This document shows, piece by piece, positions 1-8,171 of a stretch of 32,933 bases of DNA. The notes under the pieces are model-generated. The model was given only the letters and a program-made list of their open reading frames with translations, searched no databases and was not told the DNA's origin. The first letter of the stretch is position 1. Each line of letters opens with the position of its first letter. The stretch is from Methanobacteriota archaeon. GTDB lineage: Archaea; Thermoplasmatota; Poseidoniia; Poseidoniales; Poseidoniaceae. Made by a program: the position numbers and the translations under genes. Where the stretch lies: contig JABJFP010000114.1 of NCBI GenBank assembly GCA_018662715.1, forward strand, positions 1 through 32,933. Reading direction: 5' to 3'.

Positions 1-138
1 GGAGGTTCTCTCCCACGGGTCTGGATAGATGTCATACGGAGCTTCCAAGCCACCATCATCTATTTTTTGATCTCCAAAACAACCTGCGAGCATGCTCGTT
101 GTAAAGAGCAACATCACGAGCCATGGCTTAACGTCCAT
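1..138 (-). CDS. Lipoprotein, N-terminal fragment (runs off the window start)
   Basis: The gene reads leftward off the window edge, so only its first 46 codons (66 with the longer start) are visible. From the ATG at 138 the protein begins with MDVKPW, followed by a hydrophobic stretch and a lipobox-like LAGC, the pattern of a signal peptide with a lipid-modified cysteine. An upstream in-frame ATG at 198 would add 20 polar residues before the signal and overlap the thioredoxin gene by 11 bases. I prefer 138 because it gives a normal-length signal peptide and has a GGTGG-like sequence just upstream. The visible mature part (acidic, then a DPWERTS segment) does not identify a family. It lies immediately downstream of the thioredoxin on the same strand, so the two may be co-transcribed and the lipoprotein could be an extracytoplasmic redox partner. 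That role is inference only. Confidence 0.6.
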   Translation of the reverse strand, partial: MDVKPWLVMLLFTTSMLAGCFGDQKIDDGGLEAPYDIYPDPWERTS

Positions 139-187
139 GTTACCACCGGTGAGGCGAACTTTCTTGAACCAATCGGATGCTTGGGTC

Positions 188-574
188 TTAGGACTCATTG
201 CCTTCTTTTTCAGCCATTTCGGCTCGTACTTCGTCCATGTCAATTTCCTTGATTTTGAGGACAAGGTCTCTAAGGGCGTCTTCGGGGAGGGCTCCGGGCT
301 GCATGAAAACACCAATTCCTTCCTTGAATACAATCGTGGTTGGGATTGACCGAATTCCAAACATTCCAGCAAGTTGTTGCTGGTCTTCTGTGTCAATTTT
401 TCCAAAAACTACGTCGGGAAAATCCTCGGAAACACGCTCGTATACGGGACCATATGCCTTACATGGGCCACACCATTCGGCCCAAAAGTCCAAAATAACG
501 ATATCGTTGTTTTCAATGGTTTCAGCAAATATAGGTTCGGTAAGGTCTTGGGTGGCCATAGCAACTGGTAGCAT
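188..574 (-). CDS. Thioredoxin
   Basis: This is a 128-residue thioredoxin-fold protein, close to the usual 105-110 residue core with a short acidic C-terminal extension. The FWAEWCGPC redox motif lies at about residues 30-38, and the cis-proline loop SIPT follows about 40 residues later. Thioredoxins reduce protein disulfides in the cytoplasm, normally using electrons from thioredoxin reductase, which is not in this window. No signal peptide is visible, so it should be cytoplasmic. An internal ATG at 559 (MATQDL) fits the family length slightly better than the ATG at 574. There is no clear Shine-Dalgarno for either. It is the first gene of a leftward pair with a lipoprotein and is divergent from the amidohydrolase at 654. 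Confidence 0.93.
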   Translation of the reverse strand: MLPVAMATQDLTEPIFAETIENNDIVILDFWAEWCGPCKAYGPVYERVSEDFPDVVFGKIDTEDQQQLAGMFGIRSIPTTIVFKEGIGVFMQPGALPEDALRDLVLKIKEIDMDEVRAEMAEKEGNES

Positions 575-653
575 TGGGGCCTTTTGAACTCATGTCCTAC
601 AATCAAAGACAACAAGGGATTGCTTGATGTGCTGAATCGTTCTCCGACCATAC

Positions 654-3230
654 ATGCGAAACGGCACAACACTCGCCATCCTTCTATCCGCCTTGTTCCT
701 AATGTCCACCCTTGGGACTGCAATCACAATGGAAGAGGACACTGAAATCATGCCCGCCGCAGGGCGAGACTCAAGTGATATCCGAATCAGTGAAATCCTC
801 GTTTCTGCCTCCTCTGAAGATTACAACGGAACCGATTGGAACAACGATGGATACACAGGTTCATCCTCTGACCAGTTTATCGAACTCTGGAACAGTGGTT
901 CAGAGCCGATTGATGTCTCAAACTGGCTCCTTGACGATTCACCAGAAGAAGGTTCAGCCCCATGCCGCCTTGCTTGGAACACAACCATTGAGGCTGATGG
1001 CTACATTGTGATTTTCAGAGACAGTTCCCGAATTGAGTTGGATTATTTCGACCCTGACTCAGCCAGCATATCTGATGCTAACGGGAACCTCATCGACTCG
1101 CTCTCATACCCTGCTGAAGACTCATGGTGGGACACATCCTACGTCAAGGACCTTTCAGGAACCGTCACCAAGGTGTCACCTCCGACTCCAGGATGGGAAG
1201 GCTCGGCAACCTACATCGTCGCACAAAACATGGTCCGATGCTACGGACTTAGTGATAATTCACATGACGGTGCATACATTCTGAAAGGAAGAGTCGTCCC
1301 CATGACCGGTGAAGCGCACGTCATCAATGAAGGCCATATTCTGGTTCAAGATGGAATGATAGAGGCTGTTTGGGGAGACAACATTCCCTCAAACATTCAA
1401 CTCTCCAACGTTCCTGTGATTGAAACTGACGGAACCATCTATCCTGGTTTGATCGACCTTCACAATCACCTTCACTACAACCAAGCACCATTATGGAACA
1501 TGGATACGCATCTTTCTCAGAACAGCCAAAACGAATGGGGCGGCTACAATAACCGCTATGAATGGAAAAATCATCCAGATTACAGCGAACAAGTAACCAA
1601 GCCGAAAATGTTGGTTCATTCCGGACCTTATTGGAACATGGAATCAGAAGCGATGAAGTACATCGAAATGAAGTCAATCGTTGGGGGTACAACCGCTGCA
1701 CAGGGAAGCCCCATGAACCCGAATGACAGCTATGGAACCATCCTTTCACGAAACATTGAAGACTACAATTTCGGAAGAGATGAAATCCATACCAAGGTCA
1801 CTGAACTTACCTCCGATTACGTCGGGAACCACATAAAGACAGGAAATGCTAGTGGAGAACTGGATGCTTGGTTCGTCCACATAGCGGAAGGCGTTGACGA
1901 ACGCAGTCGAGCCGAATTCGACATCCTTGTACAAAACAATTTGTTGGTTGGAGAGCTTGTTCTCATTCACGGTGTAGCGCTTGGAGAAAATGAGTTCACT
2001 CAGATGGCAGCAGCAGGCTCAACCTTAGTTTGGTCTCCTTTGTCCAATCTTCTGTTGTATGGAAATACTGCTGATGTCGCTGCAGCAAAGGCTGCTGGAG
2101 TTCACATCACACTCGCACCAGACTGGGCACCATCTGGCTCAAAATCACCTCTGCATGAACTCAAAGTCGCTGATTTGTGGGATGATGAAATGCTCGGAGA
2201 TATCTTCACTGATTATGAAATGGTTGAGATGGTCACATCCGGTGCAGCACTTGCCACAAACTGGCAGAATGAAGTCGGCACCATCACAGCCGGAACTGCT
2301 GCTGACCTCGTGGTTGTAGACAACATTCACACCAACCCATATCGCAATCTCATCAACGCAGTTGACCCTGACATTCGACTATCAATCGTCGGCGGCCTCG
2401 CCATATACGGCGATACTGACCTCATGACCTCGCTCAAAGGAACCGACCACGAACCTGCTGGAGCCTTTGGAAAATCCTTGGACATCACATACCTTGCTGC
2501 ACCAGAGGGTGCTCAAACATGGGCGAGCATCACTGAGAATCTCACCATGGCTATGCGATTTGACCCTGACGAAATGTCCGCAGCCTTTGGCGATGCATCT
2601 GACTTTAGCAGCGTTACTTCCGGCATGACAAATGTTGGACTAGACCCTTGGTATACCTACGGTGATGAGCGCTATTTCAACGTCATAAACGGCTCTGGAA
2701 ACGCTAACGCCCAAATCAGCATGTCCCTCTTGTATGATCGCTATTATGACCGTGCAGAGAACTTGCCTGTCGTAACAGACTTCGAAGTTATTGAGGGACC
2801 AACCGTTGTGCCTTGTGATGACGGAACAAATCCACCATGCGATACCGGAGGAACCGATAACGGAGGAACTGACAATGGAGGTACCGATAACGGAGGAACT
2901 GACAATGGAGGTACCGATAACGGAGGAACTGACAATGGTGGAACCGATAACGGAGGAACTGATAATGACGGAACCGATATCCCAAATAATCCACTTGATG
3001 ACCAACAATCAAGCGAGGACGAAGCCAAGGACAAAGCCTTGTTGTTGTTCCTAGGCCTGGTTGCTGTCATGCTGGTTGCTTTGTTCTTCGTATCACGAGG
3101 AGGAGAGGACGCCCTAGCAGCAGAGGTTCGCATTGAGAAGATGTGGGAGGAAGGAAATGCAGAGGTCTTGGAAGACGTTGCTTTTGTCCCGTCCATGCCT
3201 CCGATGGAGCCTCCAAAAGAAGAAGAATGA
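654..3230 (+). CDS. Membrane-anchored extracellular amidohydrolase with lamin-tail domain and GGTDN stalk
   Basis: This 858-residue protein has a signal peptide (residues 1-25), a lamin-tail-like beta domain (about 43-155, with QFIELWNSG and WLLDD), and an amidohydrolase TIM-barrel domain (about 205-590). These are followed by an uncharacterised segment, eight GGTDN repeats (732-771), one membrane helix (about 795-813) and a 45-residue acidic, proline-ending cytoplasmic tail. The amidohydrolase metal ligands are visible: HxH in DLHNH (H270, H272), H409 (VHIAEG), H439 (LIHG) and D490 (APDW). The LVWSPLSN segment and the closing ADLVVVD strand resemble the deaminase/chlorohydrolase branch (ATZ/TRZ-like). 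It probably hydrolyses a small C-N compound outside the cell, but the substrate cannot be read from sequence. Its stop abuts the stop of convergent cysS with no spacer. Confidence 0.88.
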   Translation: MRNGTTLAILLSALFLMSTLGTAITMEEDTEIMPAAGRDSSDIRISEILVSASSEDYNGTDWNNDGYTGSSSDQFIELWNSGSEPIDVSNWLLDDSPEEGSAPCRLAWNTTIEADGYIVIFRDSSRIELDYFDPDSASISDANGNLIDSLSYPAEDSWWDTSYVKDLSGTVTKVSPPTPGWEGSATYIVAQNMVRCYGLSDNSHDGAYILKGRVVPMTGEAHVINEGHILVQDGMIEAVWGDNIPSNIQLSNVPVIETDGTIYPGLIDLHNHLHYNQAPLWNMDTHLSQNSQNEWGGYNNRYEWKNHPDYSEQVTKPKMLVHSGPYWNMESEAMKYIEMKSIVGGTTAAQGSPMNPNDSYGTILSRNIEDYNFGRDEIHTKVTELTSDYVGNHIKTGNASGELDAWFVHIAEGVDERSRAEFDILVQNNLLVGELVLIHGVALGENEFTQMAAAGSTLVWSPLSNLLLYGNTADVAAAKAAGVHITLAPDWAPSGSKSPLHELKVADLWDDEMLGDIFTDYEMVEMVTSGAALATNWQNEVGTITAGTAADLVVVDNIHTNPYRNLINAVDPDIRLSIVGGLAIYGDTDLMTSLKGTDHEPAGAFGKSLDITYLAAPEGAQTWASITENLTMAMRFDPDEMSAAFGDASDFSSVTSGMTNVGLDPWYTYGDERYFNVINGSGNANAQISMSLLYDRYYDRAENLPVVTDFEVIEGPTVVPCDDGTNPPCDTGGTDNGGTDNGGTDNGGTDNGGTDNGGTDNGGTDNGGTDNDGTDIPNNPLDDQQSSEDEAKDKALLLFLGLVAVMLVALFFVSRGGEDALAAEVRIEKMWEEGNAEVLEDVAFVPSMPPMEPPKEEE
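2847..2981 (+). repeat. In-frame 15/30-bp tandem repeat encoding the GGTDN stalk
   Basis: Eight 15-bp units encode GGTDN, and a ninth degenerate unit encodes DGTDI. The units alternate between a GGAGGNACCGATAAC form and a GGAGGAACTGACAAT form, so the higher-order period is 30 bp. Units 3-4 and 5-6 are identical to each other. That DNA-level identity suggests recent duplication by slippage or unequal crossover. The array sits between the catalytic ectodomain and the membrane helix of the amidohydrolase and so acts as a flexible spacer. Confidence 0.95.
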
Positions 3231-4727
3231 TCAGGCGAGGTCCCAAGTTGGGCCTTCTGAACTATCTACTACGATAACGCCAAGTTCATTGAGTTCGTCT
3301 CGAATAGCATCTGCACGTGGCCAGTCTTTGTTGGCTCTTGCTTCACCTCGTTGTAAGAGCAATGCTTCCACTTCGTCAGCAATCTCTGCTCGTCGTGGAT
3401 CATCTTCGGGTTCTGCAAGCGCCATCTCACGGCTCGGTAGAACACCAAGCACTTTTCCTGCAGTCTCTTCAAGAAGTTGAACTGCATAGTTACCAAACGC
3501 ATTCTTATCGGCGTCATCAAGTCCAGATTGAAGCATTTTCCCAATTTCGCGAGCCATGCCGAGAACTTTGGCAACGGCCTCTCTTGAATTGAAATCATCA
3601 TCCATAGCTCGGGCGAAACCTTCAGCCATCTTTTCGAGTAAGCCAAGCGCTTTGACGAGGGGTTGCTCAGAGGTCAAATCAGGCTTTGGAAGGCTTACAG
3701 GTGAATCATCTGTGCATGCCTTCAAAGCAGAAACATAAGATTCTAAAACCCGATTATAGTTGCGGTCTGCGTCTTTCAGAAGCGTCTCATTCATGTCAAT
3801 TGGTGAACGATAATGAGCATTGATGAGGGCGAACCGTAGAACCATTGCGTCAACATGCTGAAGAATGTCACGGATGGCCCAAAAATTCCCGAGGGATTTA
3901 CTCATCTTTTCTCCATCAATGTTCACAAACCCGTTGTGTAGCCAATGATGAACAACTGGCGAATGACCTGTATGGCACTCTCCTTGGAAAATTTCTGCTT
4001 CATGGTGTGGGAAGCGTAGGTCGTGGCCTCCTCCGTGAATATCGAATTCTTTGTCAAAGTGATCTAGAGACATAGCTGTACACTCAATGTGCCATCCCGG
4101 TCGACCCGGGCCCCAGGGAGATTCCCATGTGGGTTCGTTTGGTTTTGCTGCTTTCCATAAAGCGAAATCCTTGTGGTCTCGCTTGGTAGAAGCAGTTCCA
4201 TCAACTCGACCACCTGCTCCTGAACGAACCGCATCAATGGACTGACCGGTGAGTATTCCATACTTATCTGGGGCTGAATCGACATGAAAGTAAACGCCGT
4301 CATCCGTCACATAGGCATGTTTCTTGTTGATGAGGTCCTCGGTGATTGAAATCATTTGGTCCACATAATCTGTACATCGGGGGTAGGTATCTGCTCTGAG
4401 AATATTGAGTGCATCCATGTCTTCGTAGTAAGCCTCAATATTTTGGTCAACCAATGCCTTCCAGTCCCCGTCCAATTCATTGGCTCTCGCAATGATTTTA
4501 TCATCAATATCTGTGAAATTCTGCACATAATTAACGTCAAATCCACTTGCTTCAAGCCATCGGTGAATCAAATCAAACGCAAGGTAACATCTTGCATGGC
4601 CAAGGTGACAACGGTCGTAAACTGTCACCCCACAAACATACATCGATACTTTGCCCGGTTCGAGGGTCGTAAAGTCCACTTTTTCTCGTCGCTTCGTGTC
4701 GTGAACGCGAATGGGCATGGGTCTCAT
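3231..4727 (-). CDS. cysS: Cysteinyl-tRNA synthetase
   Basis: This class Ia synthetase charges tRNA-Cys with cysteine in the cytoplasm. The 498-residue length is slightly above the usual 460-480. Visible signatures are the HIGH-type motif HLGHAR (residues 41-46), KMSKS (274-278), and the zinc site expected from C32 (MYVCG), C216 (IECTAM) and the GGGHDLRFPHHEAE segment (about 232-245). The GxGRPGWHIEC substrate-pocket segment is intact. The start is the ATG at 4727. A second in-frame ATG three codons later (4718) is equally possible. The gene is convergent with the amidohydrolase, the two stops abutting, and divergent from the reductase at 4787 across a 59-base gap that must hold both promoters. 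Confidence 0.97.
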   Translation of the reverse strand: MRPMPIRVHDTKRREKVDFTTLEPGKVSMYVCGVTVYDRCHLGHARCYLAFDLIHRWLEASGFDVNYVQNFTDIDDKIIARANELDGDWKALVDQNIEAYYEDMDALNILRADTYPRCTDYVDQMISITEDLINKKHAYVTDDGVYFHVDSAPDKYGILTGQSIDAVRSGAGGRVDGTASTKRDHKDFALWKAAKPNEPTWESPWGPGRPGWHIECTAMSLDHFDKEFDIHGGGHDLRFPHHEAEIFQGECHTGHSPVVHHWLHNGFVNIDGEKMSKSLGNFWAIRDILQHVDAMVLRFALINAHYRSPIDMNETLLKDADRNYNRVLESYVSALKACTDDSPVSLPKPDLTSEQPLVKALGLLEKMAEGFARAMDDDFNSREAVAKVLGMAREIGKMLQSGLDDADKNAFGNYAVQLLEETAGKVLGVLPSREMALAEPEDDPRRAEIADEVEALLLQRGEARANKDWPRADAIRDELNELGVIVVDSSEGPTWDLA

Positions 4728-4786
4728 GTCGCGGTGTATGCAGACACACTTGAAGGTTCATACGAGACCCGTGGCTGGGCGGGTGT

Positions 4787-5806
4787 ATGGAGGAGTCTTC
4801 TTCACAGCGTATTTTCGTGACTGGAGTGAACGGCCACATTGGGAATCATATTGTTCGGGACCTGCTTGAACATGGTTACTGCGTGAAAGGTTCGGTTCGT
4901 TCACTCACTGACCCATCAAAAGTTGACCATGTATTGCAGCATGCCAAGGACTTGGGGGTAGAAGACCGATTGGAACTTGTCGAAGGAGATGTTTTGGATG
5001 CTGATGGTTGGACAGAACACCTGACTGGCTGTGATGGACTGTTTCATACAGCAACCATTTACAGCACTCAAGGCGATACACAAGCCATCCTTGACACCGC
5101 AAACAAAGGCACTATGCATCTGTTTCATGCTGCTGCAAACGCCCAAATTCCGAGAGTCATCTACACCTCAAGCACAGCAGCAGTTGGAACCAAACCCAAA
5201 GGTCAACTGAAAGATGAATCAAACTGGCAGACCGACACAAATCTACCTTATACAACTGCAAAAACCCAAGCAGAGCACTTGGCGTGGGAACTCGCGGCAC
5301 AACTCGAGTTGGATGTCCGTATCATCAACCCAACCGCAGTACTTGGAGGCGGTTTCGTTCGCCCCACTCCGAGCGTTGATTTTTTCCAAGATGCGCTGAA
5401 AGGAGCATTTCCAGTAGCACCAAAGTTTCCAATGGCGGTCGTCCACGTTCGTGATGTAGCACGTGCGCACAGACGTGCGTTTGAGGTTGATAACGCCGAG
5501 GGAAGGTTCATTCTGGCCCCGCACACTAATCTTACCCTGTCAACCATTTGCCGAAAGATACGGGAATTGTATCCTGAATCAAAATCACCCAAACTTGCTT
5601 TGCCCAACATACTGCTACCCTTAGCAGTGTTCCAGGATTGGCTGGGGGGATTGTTCGGCAAACAACGCTATTTAACCCGTTCAGTGGCCAAATCCTTAGG
5701 AAAGGGAGATACGAATTATTCAAGTGAGAAGGCTGAACGAGTCCTTGGCATGACATGGGAGGGTTTTGACACGTGCATCAGAGATACGGTCGACGCTTAC
5801 CGTTGA
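4787..5806 (+). CDS. NAD(P)-dependent extended SDR (epimerase/dihydroflavonol-reductase-like)
   Basis: This 339-residue Rossmann enzyme belongs to the extended short-chain dehydrogenase/reductase superfamily. The nucleotide-binding TGVNGHIG motif is at residues 12-19. The catalytic set is Ser128/129 in YTSST and YxxxK in YTTAK (Y155, K159). The INPTAVLGGG strand and the HVRDVARAH segment are typical of dihydroflavonol-4-reductase-like and 3-beta-HSD-like members. The likely reaction is reversible NAD(P)-dependent reduction of a ketone or epimerisation at a sugar or polyol carbon. The substrate cannot be assigned. The downstream membrane protein starts about 30 bases after its stop, or overlaps it if a non-ATG start is used, so the two form a likely operon. 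Confidence 0.85.
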   Translation: MEESSSQRIFVTGVNGHIGNHIVRDLLEHGYCVKGSVRSLTDPSKVDHVLQHAKDLGVEDRLELVEGDVLDADGWTEHLTGCDGLFHTATIYSTQGDTQAILDTANKGTMHLFHAAANAQIPRVIYTSSTAAVGTKPKGQLKDESNWQTDTNLPYTTAKTQAEHLAWELAAQLELDVRIINPTAVLGGGFVRPTPSVDFFQDALKGAFPVAPKFPMAVVHVRDVARAHRRAFEVDNAEGRFILAPHTNLTLSTICRKIRELYPESKSPKLALPNILLPLAVFQDWLGGLFGKQRYLTRSVAKSLGKGDTNYSSEKAERVLGMTWEGFDTCIRDTVDAYR

Positions 5807-5835
5807 CCCGCAGGCAAGGAAACTTCCTTGCGGTC

Positions 5836-6510
5836 ATGAGTTGGTTTGTTCCCACAATGACTGTGATTACAGCGATGACCATTCATTTTGCAAGCGGAGC
5901 CCGAGCCTTTCCAATCTTCATATCTGAAGCGGATTATCCAGGGCTCCAACGAACTGTTTTCACGTATGGGCTTGTTCTCACCGGCTTCTTGCAGATGATG
6001 TTTGCTTGGCATCTGTACCACGGATTAACTCCAAAGAACCACCGCCTGTGGAATGCATCTTGTCTTGCGGGCATCATCGTTGGGTTCCATGTCATCTTGG
6101 TGGCGTATTATGACATGTACGACCACATTGACCCGCACATCTATGCCTCAATGGTAGCCTTTGGAGGTGGCATTGTTTGGGCGACATTGGGCCACTTCGC
6201 ACTGGATCCATCAACAAGTCCAGGTTCAAAAATGAGGAAAACCGGTATTACAGCCTCCCTCTTGTCACTCGTAGTCATGATTGTGTCGTTCCAGTACGCC
6301 GTGAGCACCTTTGACACCGAGGGATTAAACACTGAAGAATTCCTTAACAAGGCTCAATTTGGAATTAATTTTGCTGGGCCAGCAGAATACTTGGTCGTGG
6401 GTGGACTCATGATGGCGCTAGCGTCCTTCGGAATCGATTTGAACCAAGCACAAGAACAACAGCCAGCCAGTGAAACCAATACCCAAGAAATCAAACAAAA
6501 TGATATCTGA
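5836..6510 (+). CDS. Six-helix membrane protein, FRAG1/DRAM/Sfk1-like
   Basis: The 224-residue protein starts at the ATG MSWFVPTM. It has six hydrophobic helices (roughly residues 2-25, 45-68, 75-97, 108-128, 148-170 and 185-208) and a polar Q/N-rich C-terminus. The order of short loops, the ARAFPIFISEAD segment after helix 1 and the FAGPAEYLVV segment before the last helix resemble the FRAG1/DRAM/Sfk1 family. That family has no settled biochemical role in archaea. A GTG at 5773 and a TTG at 5803 are in frame upstream and would overlap the SDR gene. I prefer the ATG because translation from it begins directly with the first helix. Its 3' end overlaps the convergent LysE-type gene by 20 bases (6491-6510). 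Confidence 0.72.
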   Translation: MSWFVPTMTVITAMTIHFASGARAFPIFISEADYPGLQRTVFTYGLVLTGFLQMMFAWHLYHGLTPKNHRLWNASCLAGIIVGFHVILVAYYDMYDHIDPHIYASMVAFGGGIVWATLGHFALDPSTSPGSKMRKTGITASLLSLVVMIVSFQYAVSTFDTEGLNTEEFLNKAQFGINFAGPAEYLVVGGLMMALASFGIDLNQAQEQQPASETNTQEIKQNDI

Positions 6511-7129
6511 GCAACATCAACGTGCTCAAAATCAACAAAAGAACTCCTAAAGCCAAAATTACAATCCGTGCAAATTTGGGATTTGATATTCGTTGCTGAA
6601 CACGATCACCGACATTCGTCCAAACTCCCATTGATAGAAATCCGAAGGAAGTATTGACGGTCGCTATGAAGAATGTACCCGGAACTCCGCCAGGAATTCC
6701 TCCCGGTTCGGATTCAAAGGATGTTAGCATCACCGTGAGCAATGAAAAAATAACCATCCATTGCTTTGTATTGACAATTTGCATGGCTATGCCCGTCTTC
6801 AATCCCAATTTGGGAATTGAAGTTGCAACATTAACTGTACGCTTTGAAGTTCCGATAAAGATGAGCCCAAGTCCGAAAAGTATCATCAATAAGGAGCCAA
6901 GGTAATGGAGAATTTTTCCTAAAAAACTGTCTGCATCAAACGCATTTACTGCTAGCCCACAGATAACGTTCACACCAAAAAAACCAATTCCAAGTCCGAT
7001 AATCAACGGAATATTTGAGCGACGCCCGTGAATTGATGCATGGGCAGCACAGGTAGAATTGTTCGGCCCCGGGACGGCCATCCCGAGAGCGAGAAGAGTG
7101 AGCAACGCTGCAAGAGTAGCCCATTCCAT
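6491..7129 (-). CDS. LysE/RhtB-family amino acid exporter
   Basis: The 212-residue membrane protein matches the length and helix pattern of the LysE/RhtB superfamily. It has an N-terminal helix ending in the GMAVPGPNN signature (residues 16-24), two helices about residues 45-95, a middle loop, and helices in the C-terminal half including the NTKQWMVIFS segment where the family usually has NPKAW. LysE-type proteins export amino acids or related small molecules by secondary transport. The specific cargo is unknown. An open frame extends upstream to 7297, but that would run deep into mutY. The ATG at 7129 leaves a 25-base gap after mutY and begins at the first helix. It is the last gene of the minus-strand EMO-mutY-lysE run. 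Confidence 0.75.
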   Translation of the reverse strand: MEWATLAALLTLLALGMAVPGPNNSTCAAHASIHGRRSNIPLIIGLGIGFFGVNVICGLAVNAFDADSFLGKILHYLGSLLMILFGLGLIFIGTSKRTVNVATSIPKLGLKTGIAMQIVNTKQWMVIFSLLTVMLTSFESEPGGIPGGVPGTFFIATVNTSFGFLSMGVWTNVGDRVQQRISNPKFARIVILALGVLLLILSTLMLLRYHFV

Positions 7130-7154
7130 GACCCGAACAACGAGAGAGGTGATA

Positions 7155-8171
7155 TCAACTCTTCGTATCAGGAGTGTATCCTTTACCTGATTCCCTAACG
7201 AGTCCGAGGATTTTCTGATCCAATACAGACAGAGCGAGGTTTGATGGATTGCGTCCTGTTTTCTGACTCTGTTCAGTTGATACAAATACGTGGACATTCA
7301 TTGCTCTATGGCTCAATTTGTGGGAAACTATACCAACAAAATCGTCGTCTCCGTTTTTGCCAGGTTTTTGTCCTTCAATGAGTTGCGGCCCCCACAATCC
7401 CCCAAATAGACCGTCCTGTTTTCGCTGATGTATGACAGGATTACCATCAGCGTCAAATTCAACGCATGTCCAAAGTGTGATTTCTTTGACTTTGGTCTTC
7501 TTTGGCTTTGGATAGTTCGTAGCCGTTTCTCTTCCAAGACATGAGGAGTTGACTGGGCAGAGATGACATTGAGGTTTTTTGGGCGTACATATCGTTGCCC
7601 CGAGTTCCATTAAGGCCTGATTCCAGTCACCGGGACGTTGCCGAACGAGTTGTTCGTCAGCCCATGATTGAACCTCTTTATTCGAGGGTTCGGTCATCTG
7701 ATGTTGCCTTGCCATCACGCGCCTAATGTTGCCGTCAACACAGGCAAATGGTTGACCAAAGGCGATGCTCGAGACCGCTGCGGCCGTGTAAGGGCCGATT
7801 CCGGGGAGTGACAAAAGAGCATCACGAGATGATGGAAGTGAGCCGTCAAAGCCTTCTTTTGACGACGGCAGCATGACGAGTTGACTCAAGGCGTGAAGAC
7901 GACGCGCTCTGCTGTAATATCCGGCACCCTCCCACGCTTTGAGCACCTTGTCAACAGAGGATTCAGCCATGGATTGAATCGTTGGAAATGTATCCATCAT
8001 TCGTTTCCAATAGATCAGTCCCCGGCTCACTTGGGTCTGTTGTAACAAAATCTCACTCAGCAAAATAGCCCAAGGGTCGTCGGTTTTACGCCAAGGTAAG
8101 TCCCGTTGATGCTCGTCGTACCACTCAAGCAATTTTTCTTGTGAAAGGCCACTCAAGGCAACCACACTCAC
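7155..8171 (-). CDS. mutY: A/G-specific adenine glycosylase
   Basis: This base-excision repair enzyme removes adenine mispaired with 8-oxoguanine or guanine. In 338 residues it shows the catalytic Glu in LSEILLQQTQV (E40), the helix-hairpin-helix LPGIGPYTA (122-130), the catalytic Asp in CVDGNIRRV (D146), and a 4Fe-4S ligand set C195-x6-C202-x2-C205-x5-C211. The C-terminal part (about 225-338) corresponds to the NUDIX-like 8-oxoG recognition domain, with KLSHRAMNVHVF where bacterial MutY has its FTH-type segment. The start is a GTG whose bases overlap the stop of the upstream oxidoreductase gene in a 4-base GTGA junction, a sign of translational coupling. Confidence 0.95.
   Translation of the reverse strand: MSVVALSGLSQEKLLEWYDEHQRDLPWRKTDDPWAILLSEILLQQTQVSRGLIYWKRMMDTFPTIQSMAESSVDKVLKAWEGAGYYSRARRLHALSQLVMLPSSKEGFDGSLPSSRDALLSLPGIGPYTAAAVSSIAFGQPFACVDGNIRRVMARQHQMTEPSNKEVQSWADEQLVRQRPGDWNQALMELGATICTPKKPQCHLCPVNSSCLGRETATNYPKPKKTKVKEITLWTCVEFDADGNPVIHQRKQDGLFGGLWGPQLIEGQKPGKNGDDDFVGIVSHKLSHRAMNVHVFVSTEQSQKTGRNPSNLALSVLDQKILGLVRESGKGYTPDTKS

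Noticed and set aside
198..587. 129-residue open frame on the plus strand
   Set aside because: It is the antisense shadow of the thioredoxin gene, whose WCGPC and cis-Pro motifs are on the minus strand.
2847..2981. 30-bp repeats resembling a CRISPR array
   Set aside because: There are no spacers; the units are contiguous and in frame inside a coding region.
2744..3196. 150-residue minus-strand frame with LSVPP repeats
   Set aside because: It is the antisense reading of the GGTDN array. Repeated DNA makes any frame look patterned, and the plus-strand protein explains the region fully.
7130..7297. Upstream extension of the LysE-type exporter
   Set aside because: It lies mostly inside the mutY C-terminus in another frame and precedes the first membrane helix by 56 non-family residues.
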